Notes: a model not told the origin generated them from the sequence alone. A stretch of DNA of 8,044 nucleotides from Alphaproteobacteria bacterium (GCA_018665505.1 JABJCS010000650.1:1-8044), one strand, 5' to 3'. Positions 1 to 6,121 are shown, counted from the stretch's first letter. Numbers and translations are program-made.

Positions 1-680
1 CGCTTCTCCATCGCGACTGCCAGCATTCGCAGCTTATCGCCATATTTCACGGCGCCGGTGGTATAGGCCCAACTCGCGTCTACTTGCTCGTCCAGCAACG
101 CGGCAACCGCGGCGGCGGTGCCTTTCTTGCCGTTATAGGCGGATTTGGCCCGTAGGCGCTCGTCAAACCAAACCTGTGCCAGATGGTTCGCGGTCCCTCG
201 ACCGGAGCCCGAGAAGGAAACTTTCCCCGGCTTGGCGTTCATGACCTTGATGAGGTCTTCCAAAGTCTTGTACTGGCTTTCCTCTCGGACGAGGATCGCG
301 TGGGGTGTATAATGAAAAATATGCACGATGCCGAGGTCTTCGGTCTTGTAGTTCGCACCGCGCAGCGGCTGCAGCAAGATATGGGGTAAGTTGACGCCGA
401 TGAGCGTGTGACCGTCGTCCGGCATCTCGTTGAGTTGGCTCCAGGCCACGGCACCGCCGCCGCCCGGCCGATATTTCACAACGAGGTCCTGGCCCGTGAG
501 CTTCATGAATACGGGCTGCTGCAGTCGGGCGGTGATACCGGATTCGCCGCCGGCCCCGAATGGAATGATATAGTCGACCGGTTTTTCGGGGAATTCCGCC
601 ACCGCGGGCATGGACCAAGCCAGCAGAGCCGCGAACGTCGCCGCTCCAAGTCTGCTCATTCCAGTCCGATATCTTCTCAT
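1..680 (-). CDS. Tripartite tricarboxylate transporter substrate-binding protein (Bug/TctC family), 3' end outside window
   Basis: Periplasmic receptor that should capture a small carboxylate and deliver it to a TctAB-type membrane importer. The frame opens at the ATG at 678-680 and stays open for 226 residues to the left edge; the usual family length is about 320, so roughly 95 C-terminal residues lie outside the window. Residues 1-28 form a signal peptide: basic start MRRYR, hydrophobic LGAATFAALLAW, and cleavage after AVA before EFPEKP. Family signatures follow: the mature start (FPEKPVDYIIPFGAGG, residues 30-45), a GGGGAVAW loop (73-80), PDDGHTLIG (88-95), YKTLEDLIK (137-145) and a YNGKKGTAAAVAALLDEQVD segment (182-201) matching the usual YKGG...ALLGGQVD. 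The aspartate common after the GG loop is replaced (GGESGITAR). An internal ATG at 657-659 (residue 8) would also leave a usable signal peptide. It is the third gene of the operon, 52 bases after the lyase gene. The ligand is unknown; the neighbours suggest a hydroxylated or sulfonated acid. Confidence 0.88.
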   Translation of the reverse strand, partial: MRRYRTGMSRLGAATFAALLAWSMPAVAEFPEKPVDYIIPFGAGGESGITARLQQPVFMKLTGQDLVVKYRPGGGGAVAWSQLNEMPDDGHTLIGVNLPHILLQPLRGANYKTEDLGIVHIFHYTPHAILVREESQYKTLEDLIKVMNAKPGKVSFSGSGRGTANHLAQVWFDERLRAKSAYNGKKGTAAAVAALLDEQVDASWAYTTGAVKYGDKLRMLAVAMEK

Positions 681-700
681 GGTCTCACTGAAAGTATGGC

Positions 701-724
701 CCGGCGGCGGCATGCCGCCGCCGG
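701..724. repeat. Perfect 24-base GC palindrome between lyase and receptor genes
   Basis: The half-site CCGGCGGCGGCA at 701-712 is the exact reverse complement of 713-724. It fills half of the 52-base gap between the stop of the UxaA-type gene and the start of the binding-protein gene. In the minus-strand mRNA it can form a very stable hairpin about 20 bases before the receptor start codon. No run of U follows, so it is not a standard Rho-independent terminator. A role in mRNA stability or processing that gives the receptor a different expression level from the enzyme is an inference. Confidence 0.8.
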
Positions 725-732
725 TGCCGTTC

Positions 733-1899
733 TTAAGCGCTTTGGTATAGCTTGGTCATCACGAATTCCCGGTGGCCGAGCGCTTCGGCACAGGTCATCC
801 GCCCGTTACAAGTGCGCATCGCGATGTCGATGAGTTGGTCACCCGCCTCGTCGTAGTTCATCTCGCGGCGCAGAATGCCCGAGACGTCGAGGTCAACGTG
901 TTCAGCCATCTCGCGCGCGGTTCGCGGATTGGCTGTTAGTTTGATCACCGGTTCGATTGGGTTACCGATGACGTTGCCTTGGCCGGTCGGGAAAAGATGC
1001 ACCACGAAACCCGCGGCCGCTTGCAGGGTCACGCATTCGGCAGCGGCCGATGATGTGTCCATAAAATAAAGGCCAGCACCTTTTGCAGGTTCTTCAGCGG
1101 GTTTGAGGACGTCGATATAGTTCGTCTTCTTTCCGATCTTCTCCAAATTACCGAAGGCTTTCTCTTCGATGGTCGTCAGGCCGCCTTCAATATTGCCTTT
1201 GGTCGGCTGACTTTCCGAAAGATCGTCCGTCTTATGGCGTTCGATCATGTCGTTATATTCGGTCCAGGTAGCGTAGAACTTCTCGCTCGCCTCAGGTGTG
1301 GCGCCGCGTTCCTTGCAAACCAATTCCGCGCCTGTGATCTCCGACGTCTCCCCGAAGCAACTGGTGATACCGATTGGATCCATCTTGTCGATGAAGTTAC
1401 CAACGGTTGGGTTCGAGCCGATGCCGGACGTGGTATCGGATTCACCGCATTTAACCGAGACCCAGAGCTCACTGATATCGCATTGCTCGCGCTGAATTTC
1501 GGAAGCGTCCTGGAGCATTTCCTGCGCGACGCGGCAGGCGTCGGCGACGGTTTTGATCTCGCCATTGCGCTCCAGCGCGAAGCCTTCAACCCGCTTTCCG
1601 GTCTTGGCGATGCCGTCGACAACACGTCCGGTCCAGCCGGGCTCAATGCCGATGACAATAACGCCCGCGACATTCGGGTTGGCCCCAGTGCCGATCAGGG
1701 TCCTGAAATGCAGATTCAAATCCTCGCCGAACTGCAAACGTCCGTAGTGATGCGGCAACGCCAACGTCCCTTTAACGTTATGCTCAACCTTTTCACAGGC
1801 CGCGTTGGACAGATCATCCAGGGGCAGGATGATGACGTGGTTGCGGATGCCGACGCGGCCGTTCTCGCGGCGGTATCCCATGAAATTTTTGGGCAACAT
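733..1899 (-). CDS. UxaA-family hydro-lyase, large subunit (altronate dehydratase / SuyB-like)
   Basis: Catalytic subunit of a two-part lyase in the D-galactarate dehydratase / altronate hydrolase family, which removes water (or sulfite, in sulfolactate sulfo-lyase) from 2-hydroxy acids. The 388 residues match the length of stand-alone large subunits. Visible motifs are the start [15 protein letters not shown] (8-22), [18 protein letters not shown] (70-87), [19 protein letters not shown] (150-168), which is the family's GGSD-type segment with a cysteine at 151, ETSEITGAE (184-192), GNVIGNP (308-314) and a C-terminal [16 protein letters not shown] (364-379). I start it at the ATG at 1899 because AGGAA lies 2 to 6 bases upstream; the frame also opens at a GTG at 1911 inside the previous gene. 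It begins 5 bases after the small-subunit stop, so the two are probably translationally coupled. The split form, the length and the MLPKNF...GYRREN start recall SuyB of sulfolactate degradation, but I cannot fix the substrate from sequence alone. Confidence 0.87.
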   Translation of the reverse strand: MLPKNFMGYRRENGRVGIRNHVIILPLDDLSNAACEKVEHNVKGTLALPHHYGRLQFGEDLNLHFRTLIGTGANPNVAGVIVIGIEPGWTGRVVDGIAKTGKRVEGFALERNGEIKTVADACRVAQEMLQDASEIQREQCDISELWVSVKCGESDTTSGIGSNPTVGNFIDKMDPIGITSCFGETSEITGAELVCKERGATPEASEKFYATWTEYNDMIERHKTDDLSESQPTKGNIEGGLTTIEEKAFGNLEKIGKKTNYIDVLKPAEEPAKGAGLYFMDTSSAAAECVTLQAAAGFVVHLFPTGQGNVIGNPIEPVIKLTANPRTAREMAEHVDLDVSGILRREMNYDEAGDQLIDIAMRTCNGRMTCAEALGHREFVMTKLYQSA

Positions 1900-1901
1900 G
1901 G

Positions 1902-1906
1902 TTCCT
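1902..1906 (-). promoter_or_regulatory. Ribosome binding site of the large-subunit gene
   Basis: AGGAA on the minus strand, overlapping the TAG stop of the small-subunit gene (1905-1907) and placed 2 bases before the ATG at 1899 with the wider GGTAGGAACC context. It favours the ATG over the GTG at 1911 and places initiation at the point where ribosomes finish the preceding gene. Confidence 0.5.
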
Positions 1907-2192
1907 ACCACTTCTTTGTCTTGAGGTTGTGGGTGTGAACGTGGCCGCCGATGGCGACGTCCTGGACGATTTTGCCGATATCGTGGCCGTATTTCAGGAC
2001 CGCGTCACCATCCTTGAAATCGGCAAGCGCGATCTTGTGGCCGAGCGGTATATCGTTCAGTGCCTTGACGGTGATCGTCTCATCCGACTCCATCTTCCAG
2101 CCGGTCAGGTCTATCCCTGTTTTTACGTCCTCGACGACCACAACGCCCACGGTGTCGGTGTCGTTATGAACGACGAAATGAGGCGCGGACAT
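1905..2192 (-). CDS. UxaA-family hydro-lyase, small subunit with SAF domain (SuyA-like)
   Basis: Small partner of the large lyase subunit encoded directly downstream. Its 95 residues form one SAF domain, the fold that is the N-terminal domain of one-piece altronate and galactarate dehydratases. Visible features are the start [21 protein letters not shown] (3-23), [22 protein letters not shown] (48-69), which is the family's IPxGHKVAL segment, [20 protein letters not shown] (71-90) and the terminal KTKKW. The GxHVHTHN end is typical of SuyA and UxaA N-terminal domains. The ATG at 2192 is chosen because AGGAGG sits 4 bases upstream; the frame is open further back for 20 residues of unrelated sequence. 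It appears to be the first gene of an operon with the large subunit and the solute receptor. The split of SAF and catalytic domains is as in sulfolactate sulfo-lyase; other 2-hydroxy acids remain possible. Confidence 0.87.
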   Translation of the reverse strand: MSAPHFVVHNDTDTVGVVVVEDVKTGIDLTGWKMESDETITVKALNDIPLGHKIALADFKDGDAVLKYGHDIGKIVQDVAIGGHVHTHNLKTKKW

Positions 2193-2196
2193 GCTT

Positions 2197-2202
2197 CCTC
2201 CT
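2197..2202 (-). promoter_or_regulatory. Strong ribosome binding site of the SAF-subunit gene
   Basis: A perfect AGGAGG on the minus strand lies 4 bases before the ATG at 2192 (AGGAGGAAGCATG). It decides the start codon against the longer open frame reaching back to 2252. Confidence 0.85.
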
Positions 2203-2223
2203 GTGTTGATATTATTATCGTGA

Positions 2224-2296
2224 CGGGTCTTGTCCGACAGTGCGTAAAACACGCGTTCTCCGGGAACAATCCGTGTGTTGGATCATAAAAGACCCG
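2224..2296. repeat. Nested inverted repeats upstream of the lyase operon
   Basis: CGGGTCTT at 2224-2231 is the exact reverse complement of AAGACCCG at 2289-2296. Inside this pair, AACAC (2248-2252) can pair with GTGTT (2275-2279), and GTTC (2255-2258) with GAAC (2264-2267). If transcription starts upstream of 2296 on the minus strand, the leader could fold into a long interrupted hairpin before the SAF-subunit gene. The arms could instead be two separate protein sites. I do not recognise a known riboswitch class. Confidence 0.3.
2230..2240. promoter_or_regulatory. Candidate GntR(FCD)-type operator before the lyase operon
   Basis: TTGTCCGACAG contains a perfect nine-base dyad (TGTC-C-GACA). 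It fits the TnGTnnnACnA pattern of FCD-subfamily GntR regulators with one mismatch at the end. It lies 37 bases before the ATG at 2192, near where a promoter for the operon would be expected (an AT-rich GATAATAAT is at 2211-2219 on the minus strand). GntR regulators often control sugar-acid operons, so the position makes sense, but no regulator gene is in the window. Confidence 0.35.
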
Positions 2297-2356
2297 GCGC
2301 TATGGGGAGTCAATGCTACCCCTGGGATTACGGGAGACTTCTGGTCTTTTTCGGGC

Positions 2357-2710
2357 TTAGGTGCCGCCGTCGTGAGCAGTGCGGCTGTCGGCAGGGGCTT
2401 GATCGCGTTCGGTCATGCCGTAATCACGCAGGATGGCGGCGACTCGTAAACGGTAATCAGCGAACACGCCGCCACGCCCTTTTGCCTGCGCGCTCCGATG
2501 TTTTTCCAGATTGCGCCATTTTAGGACGGCTTCCTCGTCACGCCAGAATGAGAGGGAGAGAACCTTGCCTTCGTCCGTGAGGCTCTGAAACCGCTCGATG
2601 GAGATGAAGCCGTCGATTTTGTCGAGTTCCGGTCGCAATCCGCCGGCAATATCCAGATATTCCTGCTTACGTCCGTCGGCGGGCCAAACTTCAAAGATGA
2701 CTGCAATCAT
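2357..2710 (-). CDS. Antibiotic biosynthesis monooxygenase (ABM) domain protein
   Basis: Small protein of 117 residues with one ABM domain, a dimeric ferredoxin-like fold found in quinol and anthrone monooxygenases, haem-degrading enzymes and many uncharacterised stress proteins. The domain spans about residues 1-98: first strand MIAVIFEVWP, helix DGRKQEYLDIAGGLRPELDKIDGF (12-35), strand SIERFQSL (37-44), strand VLSLSFWRDEEAVLKW (50-65), then H71 after NLEK, the RGG turn (79-81) and FADYRLRVAAILRDYGM (83-99). The tail from residue 100 is polar and probably disordered. The ATG at 2710 follows a modest GGAA ribosome site and overlaps, as ATGA, a TGA that closes the frame of the upstream ATPase region. 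It is followed by about 160 bases without a gene before the lyase operon, so it may be transcribed separately. The substrate is unknown. Confidence 0.82.
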   Translation of the reverse strand: MIAVIFEVWPADGRKQEYLDIAGGLRPELDKIDGFISIERFQSLTDEGKVLSLSFWRDEEAVLKWRNLEKHRSAQAKGRGGVFADYRLRVAAILRDYGMTERDQAPADSRTAHDGGT

Positions 2711-2775
2711 GTGATTTCCGACTCATATCGATAAGAAGGCACAGTCTTGCCGATGATGTCGTACGGCGTCCAACC
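2707..2775 (-). pseudogene. Short open segment after the ATPase stop, possible remnant of a gene's 3' end
   Basis: Directly after the TAG stop of the ATPase gene (2776-2778), the same frame continues for 22 sense codons that include TPYDIIGKTVPSYRYESE. It ends at a TGA (2707-2709) that shares ATGA with the ABM start codon. Such a four-base overlap is typical of a real upstream gene in an operon. The segment could therefore be the C-terminus of a gene lost by deletion or insertion, or the original end of a longer ATPase protein. Chance is also possible, since 22 codons without a stop are not rare. I do not recognise the peptide. Confidence 0.25.
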
Positions 2776-3570
2776 CTAATTGACTGCCATACCGTAGACG
2801 GCACTCGGGGGCGAAGCGAGATCGAACTCCAAGCGAAGCACCTTGCCGGATTCACTGTATTCAAGGTGGTTCACGAGACTGTCCACAATCCCGATGCCAC
2901 GCAGGCTGTGAGTGGAGCTTCTTCTATACCAGATAACGGAATTGAAATCGAAACCCCGCCCTTCGTCTTCAATGCGTACCGAGATGCGCGGCCCGTTCCA
3001 TGTCGCGGAGATTTTAATGCGGCGTTTTCCAAGCTGATTGTCGGCGAGCCGACTCTCGACGTCATCTAGGAACTCGCCGATGTTATCGAGATCAACGGCG
3101 TTCGAAATTGAGCCGATTTCCAGGTTTCCGTGCAGGAGGGAGTTTGCGATGGATTCGTGAAGCGCGATTTGGATCGCTGCTTTGACTTCATCGGGCATTT
3201 CGAAGTCGCATTCGAACCTTCGGATGAGGATGCTCGCCAGATCCAACGAATAAGCCGACGCGGAAGACATATCGATCTGAAAGGAGCGTGCTGTGACGTC
3301 GGTCAGTGAGCTTGGTGCACTCGCGATATCGCAATCATAGTTGGTCTCCACAATCGCGGCCGTCGGGCGGCTGCAAATCTGGAGCAATTCCTCATAGGTA
3401 GGGGCCTTCGTAAACGTCAGAATCTGATATTTAGGAAGCGCCCTGGGAGCTTCATCTAACTGCGTAATTTGAGATGGCTCAAATGCAATGGATCGCAGGG
3501 GAGTGCCGACTTTCTTGAGGTCGGTGGCATCTAGCGCATCACAGTAAACAATGTAGCCGTCGCTTGGCAT
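2776..3570 (-). CDS. RsbW/SpoIIAB-like ATP-binding protein (HATPase_c_2) with an unassigned N-terminal domain
   Basis: A 264-residue protein whose C-terminal half is a GHKL ATP-binding domain of the anti-sigma-factor kinase type. The N box is ALHESIANSLLHGN (136-149, with E139 and N143 as in SpoIIAB ExxxN), the G1 box is EDEGRGFDF (201-209) and the G2 box is LRGIGIVDSLV (223-233), ending in the strand VLRLEFDL. There is no histidine phosphorylation domain and no membrane segment, so it is not an ordinary sensor kinase. Residues 1-100 show alternating strands and helices (GYIVYCDAL, YQILTFTKA, TAAIVETNYD) that could be a degenerate receiver-like fold, which is my inference. The ATG at 3570 has GGAGG 6 bases upstream. 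The known role of the family is phosphorylating an anti-sigma-factor antagonist or binding a sigma factor. No STAS protein, PP2C phosphatase or sigma factor is adjacent, so the partner is unknown. It is divergent from the DUF169 gene. Confidence 0.82.
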   Translation of the reverse strand: MPSDGYIVYCDALDATDLKKVGTPLRSIAFEPSQITQLDEAPRALPKYQILTFTKAPTYEELLQICSRPTAAIVETNYDCDIASAPSSLTDVTARSFQIDMSSASAYSLDLASILIRRFECDFEMPDEVKAAIQIALHESIANSLLHGNLEIGSISNAVDLDNIGEFLDDVESRLADNQLGKRRIKISATWNGPRISVRIEDEGRGFDFNSVIWYRRSSTHSLRGIGIVDSLVNHLEYSESGKVLRLEFDLASPPSAVYGMAVN

Positions 3571-3594
3571 TGTCTTCCTCCGTTCTCGTGCAAT

Positions 3595-3607
3595 CGGTCG
3601 GCGACCG
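3595..3607. promoter_or_regulatory. Dyad CGGTCG-G-CGACCG in the leader of the ATPase gene
   Basis: Two perfect six-base arms (3595-3600 and 3602-3607) flank a single centre base, 24 bases before the ATPase start codon and just upstream of its ribosome site. With one base in the middle it is better suited to a protein dimer than to a hairpin, though a four-base stem with a five-base loop is possible. Its function is unknown. Confidence 0.3.
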
Positions 3608-3723
3608 TTGGAACGTGGTGATCGAAATCCTCTCTATAACTGCAATTGTCACCGCGTAAGGTTAATTCTCTGTAAAGATGCGAGCAAAAATTGGATGGGT
3701 AGCGCACGCCCTCACAACGGTCT

Positions 3724-3739
3724 GTTGATGCAGGTCAAC
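3724..3739. promoter_or_regulatory. FNR/FixK-type binding site in the divergent intergenic region
   Basis: GTTGATGCAGGTCAAC has five-base arms in the arrangement GTTGA-N6-TCAAC. The core TTGAT-N4-GTCAA fits the TTGAY-N4-RTCAA consensus of FixK, FNR and Anr regulators. The centre (3731.5) lies about 95 bases before the DUF169 start codon. A TATATG element at 3759-3764 would put the box near position -40 of a DUF169 transcript, which is the activating arrangement known for these regulators. It suggests expression under low oxygen. The box is also 154 bases upstream of the ATPase start. Confidence 0.5.
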
Positions 3740-3758
3740 GCTCTAATCGTATTCAATC

Positions 3759-3764
3759 TATATG
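3759..3764 (+). promoter_or_regulatory. Possible -10 element for the DUF169 gene
   Basis: TATATG matches four of six consensus positions. It would place the transcript start near 3771-3773, about 40 bases after the centre of the FNR/FixK-type box, leaving a leader of roughly 55 bases. No good -35 hexamer is seen, as is usual for an activator-dependent promoter. Confidence 0.25.
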
Positions 3765-3815
3765 TCTCTGCGATGCATGGGGCGTGGTGGATACCTCACG
3801 AACATAAACGCGGAT

Positions 3816-3820
3816 GGAGG
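3816..3820 (+). promoter_or_regulatory. Ribosome binding site fixing the DUF169 start
   Basis: GGAGG lies 6 bases before the ATG at 3827. It decides the start against the upstream extension of the same frame to 3608, which would add 73 residues of unrelated sequence running through the FNR-like box. Confidence 0.8.
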
Positions 3821-3826
3821 AAGTCG

Positions 3827-4615
3827 ATGGGCGGAGAATACGATGTGGGTGCGGCGGAATTGCGGGAATTGGCCGGAAAACTCAACGATCTGCTGAAGAT
3901 CAGAACTCTACCGATAGGCATGAAACAATTCGAAAGCCTGGAAGAGATGCAGGAAATAAAGGGATTGCGAATGCCGGCGGAAGGCCGCAAGCACACAGCC
4001 TGCCAATTGGTCACGCAAAGTCGGATCGCGGGATTCACGCTCGGCGTGACGGCGATAAATGTGCGCGGGCAATCGAATTGCGGCGGCGTCATGGGCATCG
4101 ATATGCCGGACGAGGGGACGTTGTCGGGCGAGCATATGACCGGTGTCTGGTTCGAAAATCAGGAAGCGGCGAAGGCGCACCAAGACGGGATGACCCGCCA
4201 AGTCCACGGCAAGTTCATCGGCACGGTGTGCTCGCCCCTACGCTCGGCCCGGCTCGATCCGCCGGATATCGTGCTTTTTTATGGCACGCCGGGACAGATC
4301 ATCCTGTTCGTGAACGGCCTGCAGTGGAAACGCTACAAGCGGTACGACATGTCGATCACGGGAGAGAGCGCGTGTTCCGACAGTTGGGGCAAGGCGCTGC
4401 GCACTAAGGAAACCTCGATCTCGATCCCCTGTTACGCCGAGCGCCGTTACGGCGGTGTCGCCGATGACGAGCTCTTGATCGCCATGCCGCCCGACGAGTT
4501 CGCGCGCGGGATCGATGGCGTGGAAGCGTTGAGCAAAAATGGCCTGCGCTATCCGATACCGCCCTACGGCGCGCATATGGATCCATCGGAAGGGATGGGG
4601 AAAAGCTACAGTTAA
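3827..4615 (+). CDS. DUF169 family protein
   Basis: A 262-residue protein of the DUF169 family (COG2043), whose biochemical role is not established to my knowledge. Features seen are an N-terminal helix pair (residues 8-24) followed by LPIGMKQF (28-35), a conserved cysteine in HTACQLVTQSRIAGFTLGVTA (56-76), NCGGVMG (84-90), the GKFIGTVCSPL segment (128-138), PPDIVLFYGTPGQIILFVNGLQW (145-167), SACSDSWGKAL (181-191) and ISIPCYAERRYGGVADDELLIAMPPDEF (198-225). The five cysteines at 59, 85, 135, 183 and 202 and the C...RRYGG...DEL block are characteristic of the family and could bind a metal, which is an inference. There is no signal peptide or membrane segment, so it is probably cytoplasmic. It is transcribed alone, divergent from the RsbW-like ATPase gene and convergent with the D-aminoacylase gene. 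The upstream FNR/FixK-type box suggests control by oxygen. Confidence 0.85.
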   Translation: MGGEYDVGAAELRELAGKLNDLLKIRTLPIGMKQFESLEEMQEIKGLRMPAEGRKHTACQLVTQSRIAGFTLGVTAINVRGQSNCGGVMGIDMPDEGTLSGEHMTGVWFENQEAAKAHQDGMTRQVHGKFIGTVCSPLRSARLDPPDIVLFYGTPGQIILFVNGLQWKRYKRYDMSITGESACSDSWGKALRTKETSISIPCYAERRYGGVADDELLIAMPPDEFARGIDGVEALSKNGLRYPIPPYGAHMDPSEGMGKSYS

Positions 4616-4628
4616 GATGCGTTCTCTG

Positions 4629-6074
4629 TCACGCGGCGCTTTGCCGTCGTAGGGCCTTGCCGGGGCGGGCGTCGGTGGCCGCGCCATCGGACCAGACCGT
4701 GCGGCCGTTCACGAAGACCGTGTCGATGCCGGCGGCGGGCTCCATCGGGTGATCGAAATCGGCCATGTCGAGCACGGTCTTCGGATTGAAGACGACGAGG
4801 TCGGCGAAGTTCCCTTCCTTGATCTCGCCCCGACCTTGGAGTCCGAAGACTGACGCCGGTTTACCCGACATCCGGTGCACGGCGTCCTCGAGGCTCAACA
4901 AATCGAGGTCGCGGCTATAGTGGCCCAATACTCTGGGGAAGGTACCCCAAAGGCGCGGATGGGGATGGTGATCGTGCGGCAGTCCGTCAGACGCGACCAT
5001 GGAATGCTGGTATTTGATAATCCGTTGCACGTCGGCTTCGTCCATCATGAAATAGATAGCGCCGGCAGGTTGAAGGCGGTCGCAGGCGTCCTCAACGCTG
5101 CATCCCCATTCTTCGGCGATGTCTGAGAGATCACGCCCGCCCGCTTCCGGCTCTGGCACGGACCACGTGATGATGACGCGCCGCGCCTCGCCCAGTCGCC
5201 ATTTCTGCAAAACGGTCGAGCCCGCGACATAAGGATAGACGTCGAGGTCGACCCGCTGGTCCTTACGGATGCGATCGATAATCTCCAGCGTTTCTTCGCT
5301 GCGCCCCCAATTCTCCTTACCCGTTACCTTATGATGGGACAGGACGACGGCGGCGTCGGATTCCCGGCCGATGCGGAAGGCTTCCTCCAGGGATTCGACG
5401 ATATCATCGCCCTCGTTCCGCAAATGGGTCGTGTATAGCGCGCCCGCGGGTCCGAGAAGCTCCGCGAGTTTTAGAATCTCACTCGTCGGCGCCGGTTTTG
5501 CCGGCTCGTAGGCGAGGCCGGTCGAGAGGCCGACGGCACCGGCATCAAGCGCTTCGGCCAAGTTGTCGCGCATGGCGTCAATCTCGGTATCGGTTGCCGG
5601 TCGTTGCAATTCGTCCATCGCGCCGACGCGGAGCGTCGTGTGACCACACAGAAGGGCAGCATTCGTCGCGGCGGGATTAGCGTCGATGGCGCTAAAGAAT
5701 TCAGACATGCGGGGAAATTTATAACCGTCACCGAGGAGGTCGAGCGGCGGCGGCGGGCGGTCTCCCACAAAGCGGAGCGGGGCCAGGCTGACGCCGCAAT
5801 TCCCGGCGACGACAGTGGTGACGCCTTGGCTCGTCTTATATGACATGTCCGGTTTGGAAAGCAGTGCGTGATCGTCATGGGTATGGACATCGATGAAGCC
5901 CGGCGCGACGACGCGGTTCGCGGCGTCATGCTCCACATCGGCCGAAGCCTTCGACAAGTCTCCGATCATAGCGACGCGGTCGCCCTTAATGCCGATATCG
6001 GCGCTTTGCCGGGCGGCCCCTGTGCCGTCTATGACGTCGCCGTTTCGGATGATCACGTCGTATTCGTTCGCCAT
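4629..6074 (-). CDS. N-acyl-D-amino-acid deacylase (D-aminoacylase, amidohydrolase superfamily)
   Basis: Cytoplasmic zinc hydrolase that removes the acyl group from N-acyl-D-amino acids to give the free D-amino acid. The 481 residues are the normal family length. A small N-terminal beta domain (YDVIIRNGDVIDGTGA, 5-20) leads into the TIM barrel. Metal and active-site residues are all present: H64 and H66 in GFIDVHTHDDH, C93 in VAGNCGVS, H217 in TTHLRNEGD, H247 in VLSHHKVTGKENWG, and D363 in MVASDGLPHDHH. These sit exactly three residues below the numbering I recall for the Alcaligenes D-aminoacylase (67, 69, 96, 220, 250, 366), which supports function and start. The C-terminal RGEIKEGNFADLVVFNP (415-431) closes the beta domain. 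The ATG at 6074 with AAGG upstream is preferred to a TTG ten codons earlier. Acyl and side-chain preference cannot be read. Related D-glutamate or D-aspartate deacylases, or dihydroorotase-like enzymes, are less likely. Confidence 0.9.
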   Translation of the reverse strand: MANEYDVIIRNGDVIDGTGAARQSADIGIKGDRVAMIGDLSKASADVEHDAANRVVAPGFIDVHTHDDHALLSKPDMSYKTSQGVTTVVAGNCGVSLAPLRFVGDRPPPPLDLLGDGYKFPRMSEFFSAIDANPAATNAALLCGHTTLRVGAMDELQRPATDTEIDAMRDNLAEALDAGAVGLSTGLAYEPAKPAPTSEILKLAELLGPAGALYTTHLRNEGDDIVESLEEAFRIGRESDAAVVLSHHKVTGKENWGRSEETLEIIDRIRKDQRVDLDVYPYVAGSTVLQKWRLGEARRVIITWSVPEPEAGGRDLSDIAEEWGCSVEDACDRLQPAGAIYFMMDEADVQRIIKYQHSMVASDGLPHDHHPHPRLWGTFPRVLGHYSRDLDLLSLEDAVHRMSGKPASVFGLQGRGEIKEGNFADLVVFNPKTVLDMADFDHPMEPAAGIDTVFVNGRTVWSDGAATDARPGKALRRQSAA

Positions 6075-6121
6075 GGCTTGAGCCTTACAATTATTTTCGA
6101 TCAAGGTTCAATCTAACCGCC

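Noticed and set aside
163..618. Minus-strand open frame of 151 codons with many Arg residues
   Set aside because: It is in another frame of the binding-protein gene (1-680), which has a signal peptide and Bug-family motifs; this frame has the Arg/Pro-rich look of an out-of-frame translation.
701..724. Rho-independent terminator
   Set aside because: The palindrome has no following run of T on the minus strand, and the next gene of the operon starts 20 bases later.
1234..1938. Plus-strand open frame of 234 codons
   Set aside because: It is the antisense shadow of the UxaA-type large-subunit gene, which has clear family motifs on the minus strand; GC-rich codon use keeps the opposite frame open.
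2776..2778. Programmed readthrough or recoding of the ATPase amber stop
   Set aside because: There is no sign of a recoding element, and the GHKL domain is complete before the stop; a remnant or chance is simpler.
3608..3826. Upstream extension of the DUF169 frame adding 73 residues
   Set aside because: The added part has no family similarity, runs through the FNR-like box, and a strong GGAGG directly precedes the ATG at 3827.
3814..4407. Plus-strand frame of 197 codons overlapping the DUF169 gene
   Set aside because: Another-frame shadow of the DUF169 gene, rich in Arg and Gly, with no recognisable motif.
4616..4628. Bidirectional terminator between the convergent DUF169 and deacylase genes
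   Set aside because: The gap is only 13 bases and neither it nor the adjacent gene ends show a hairpin followed by a T run.
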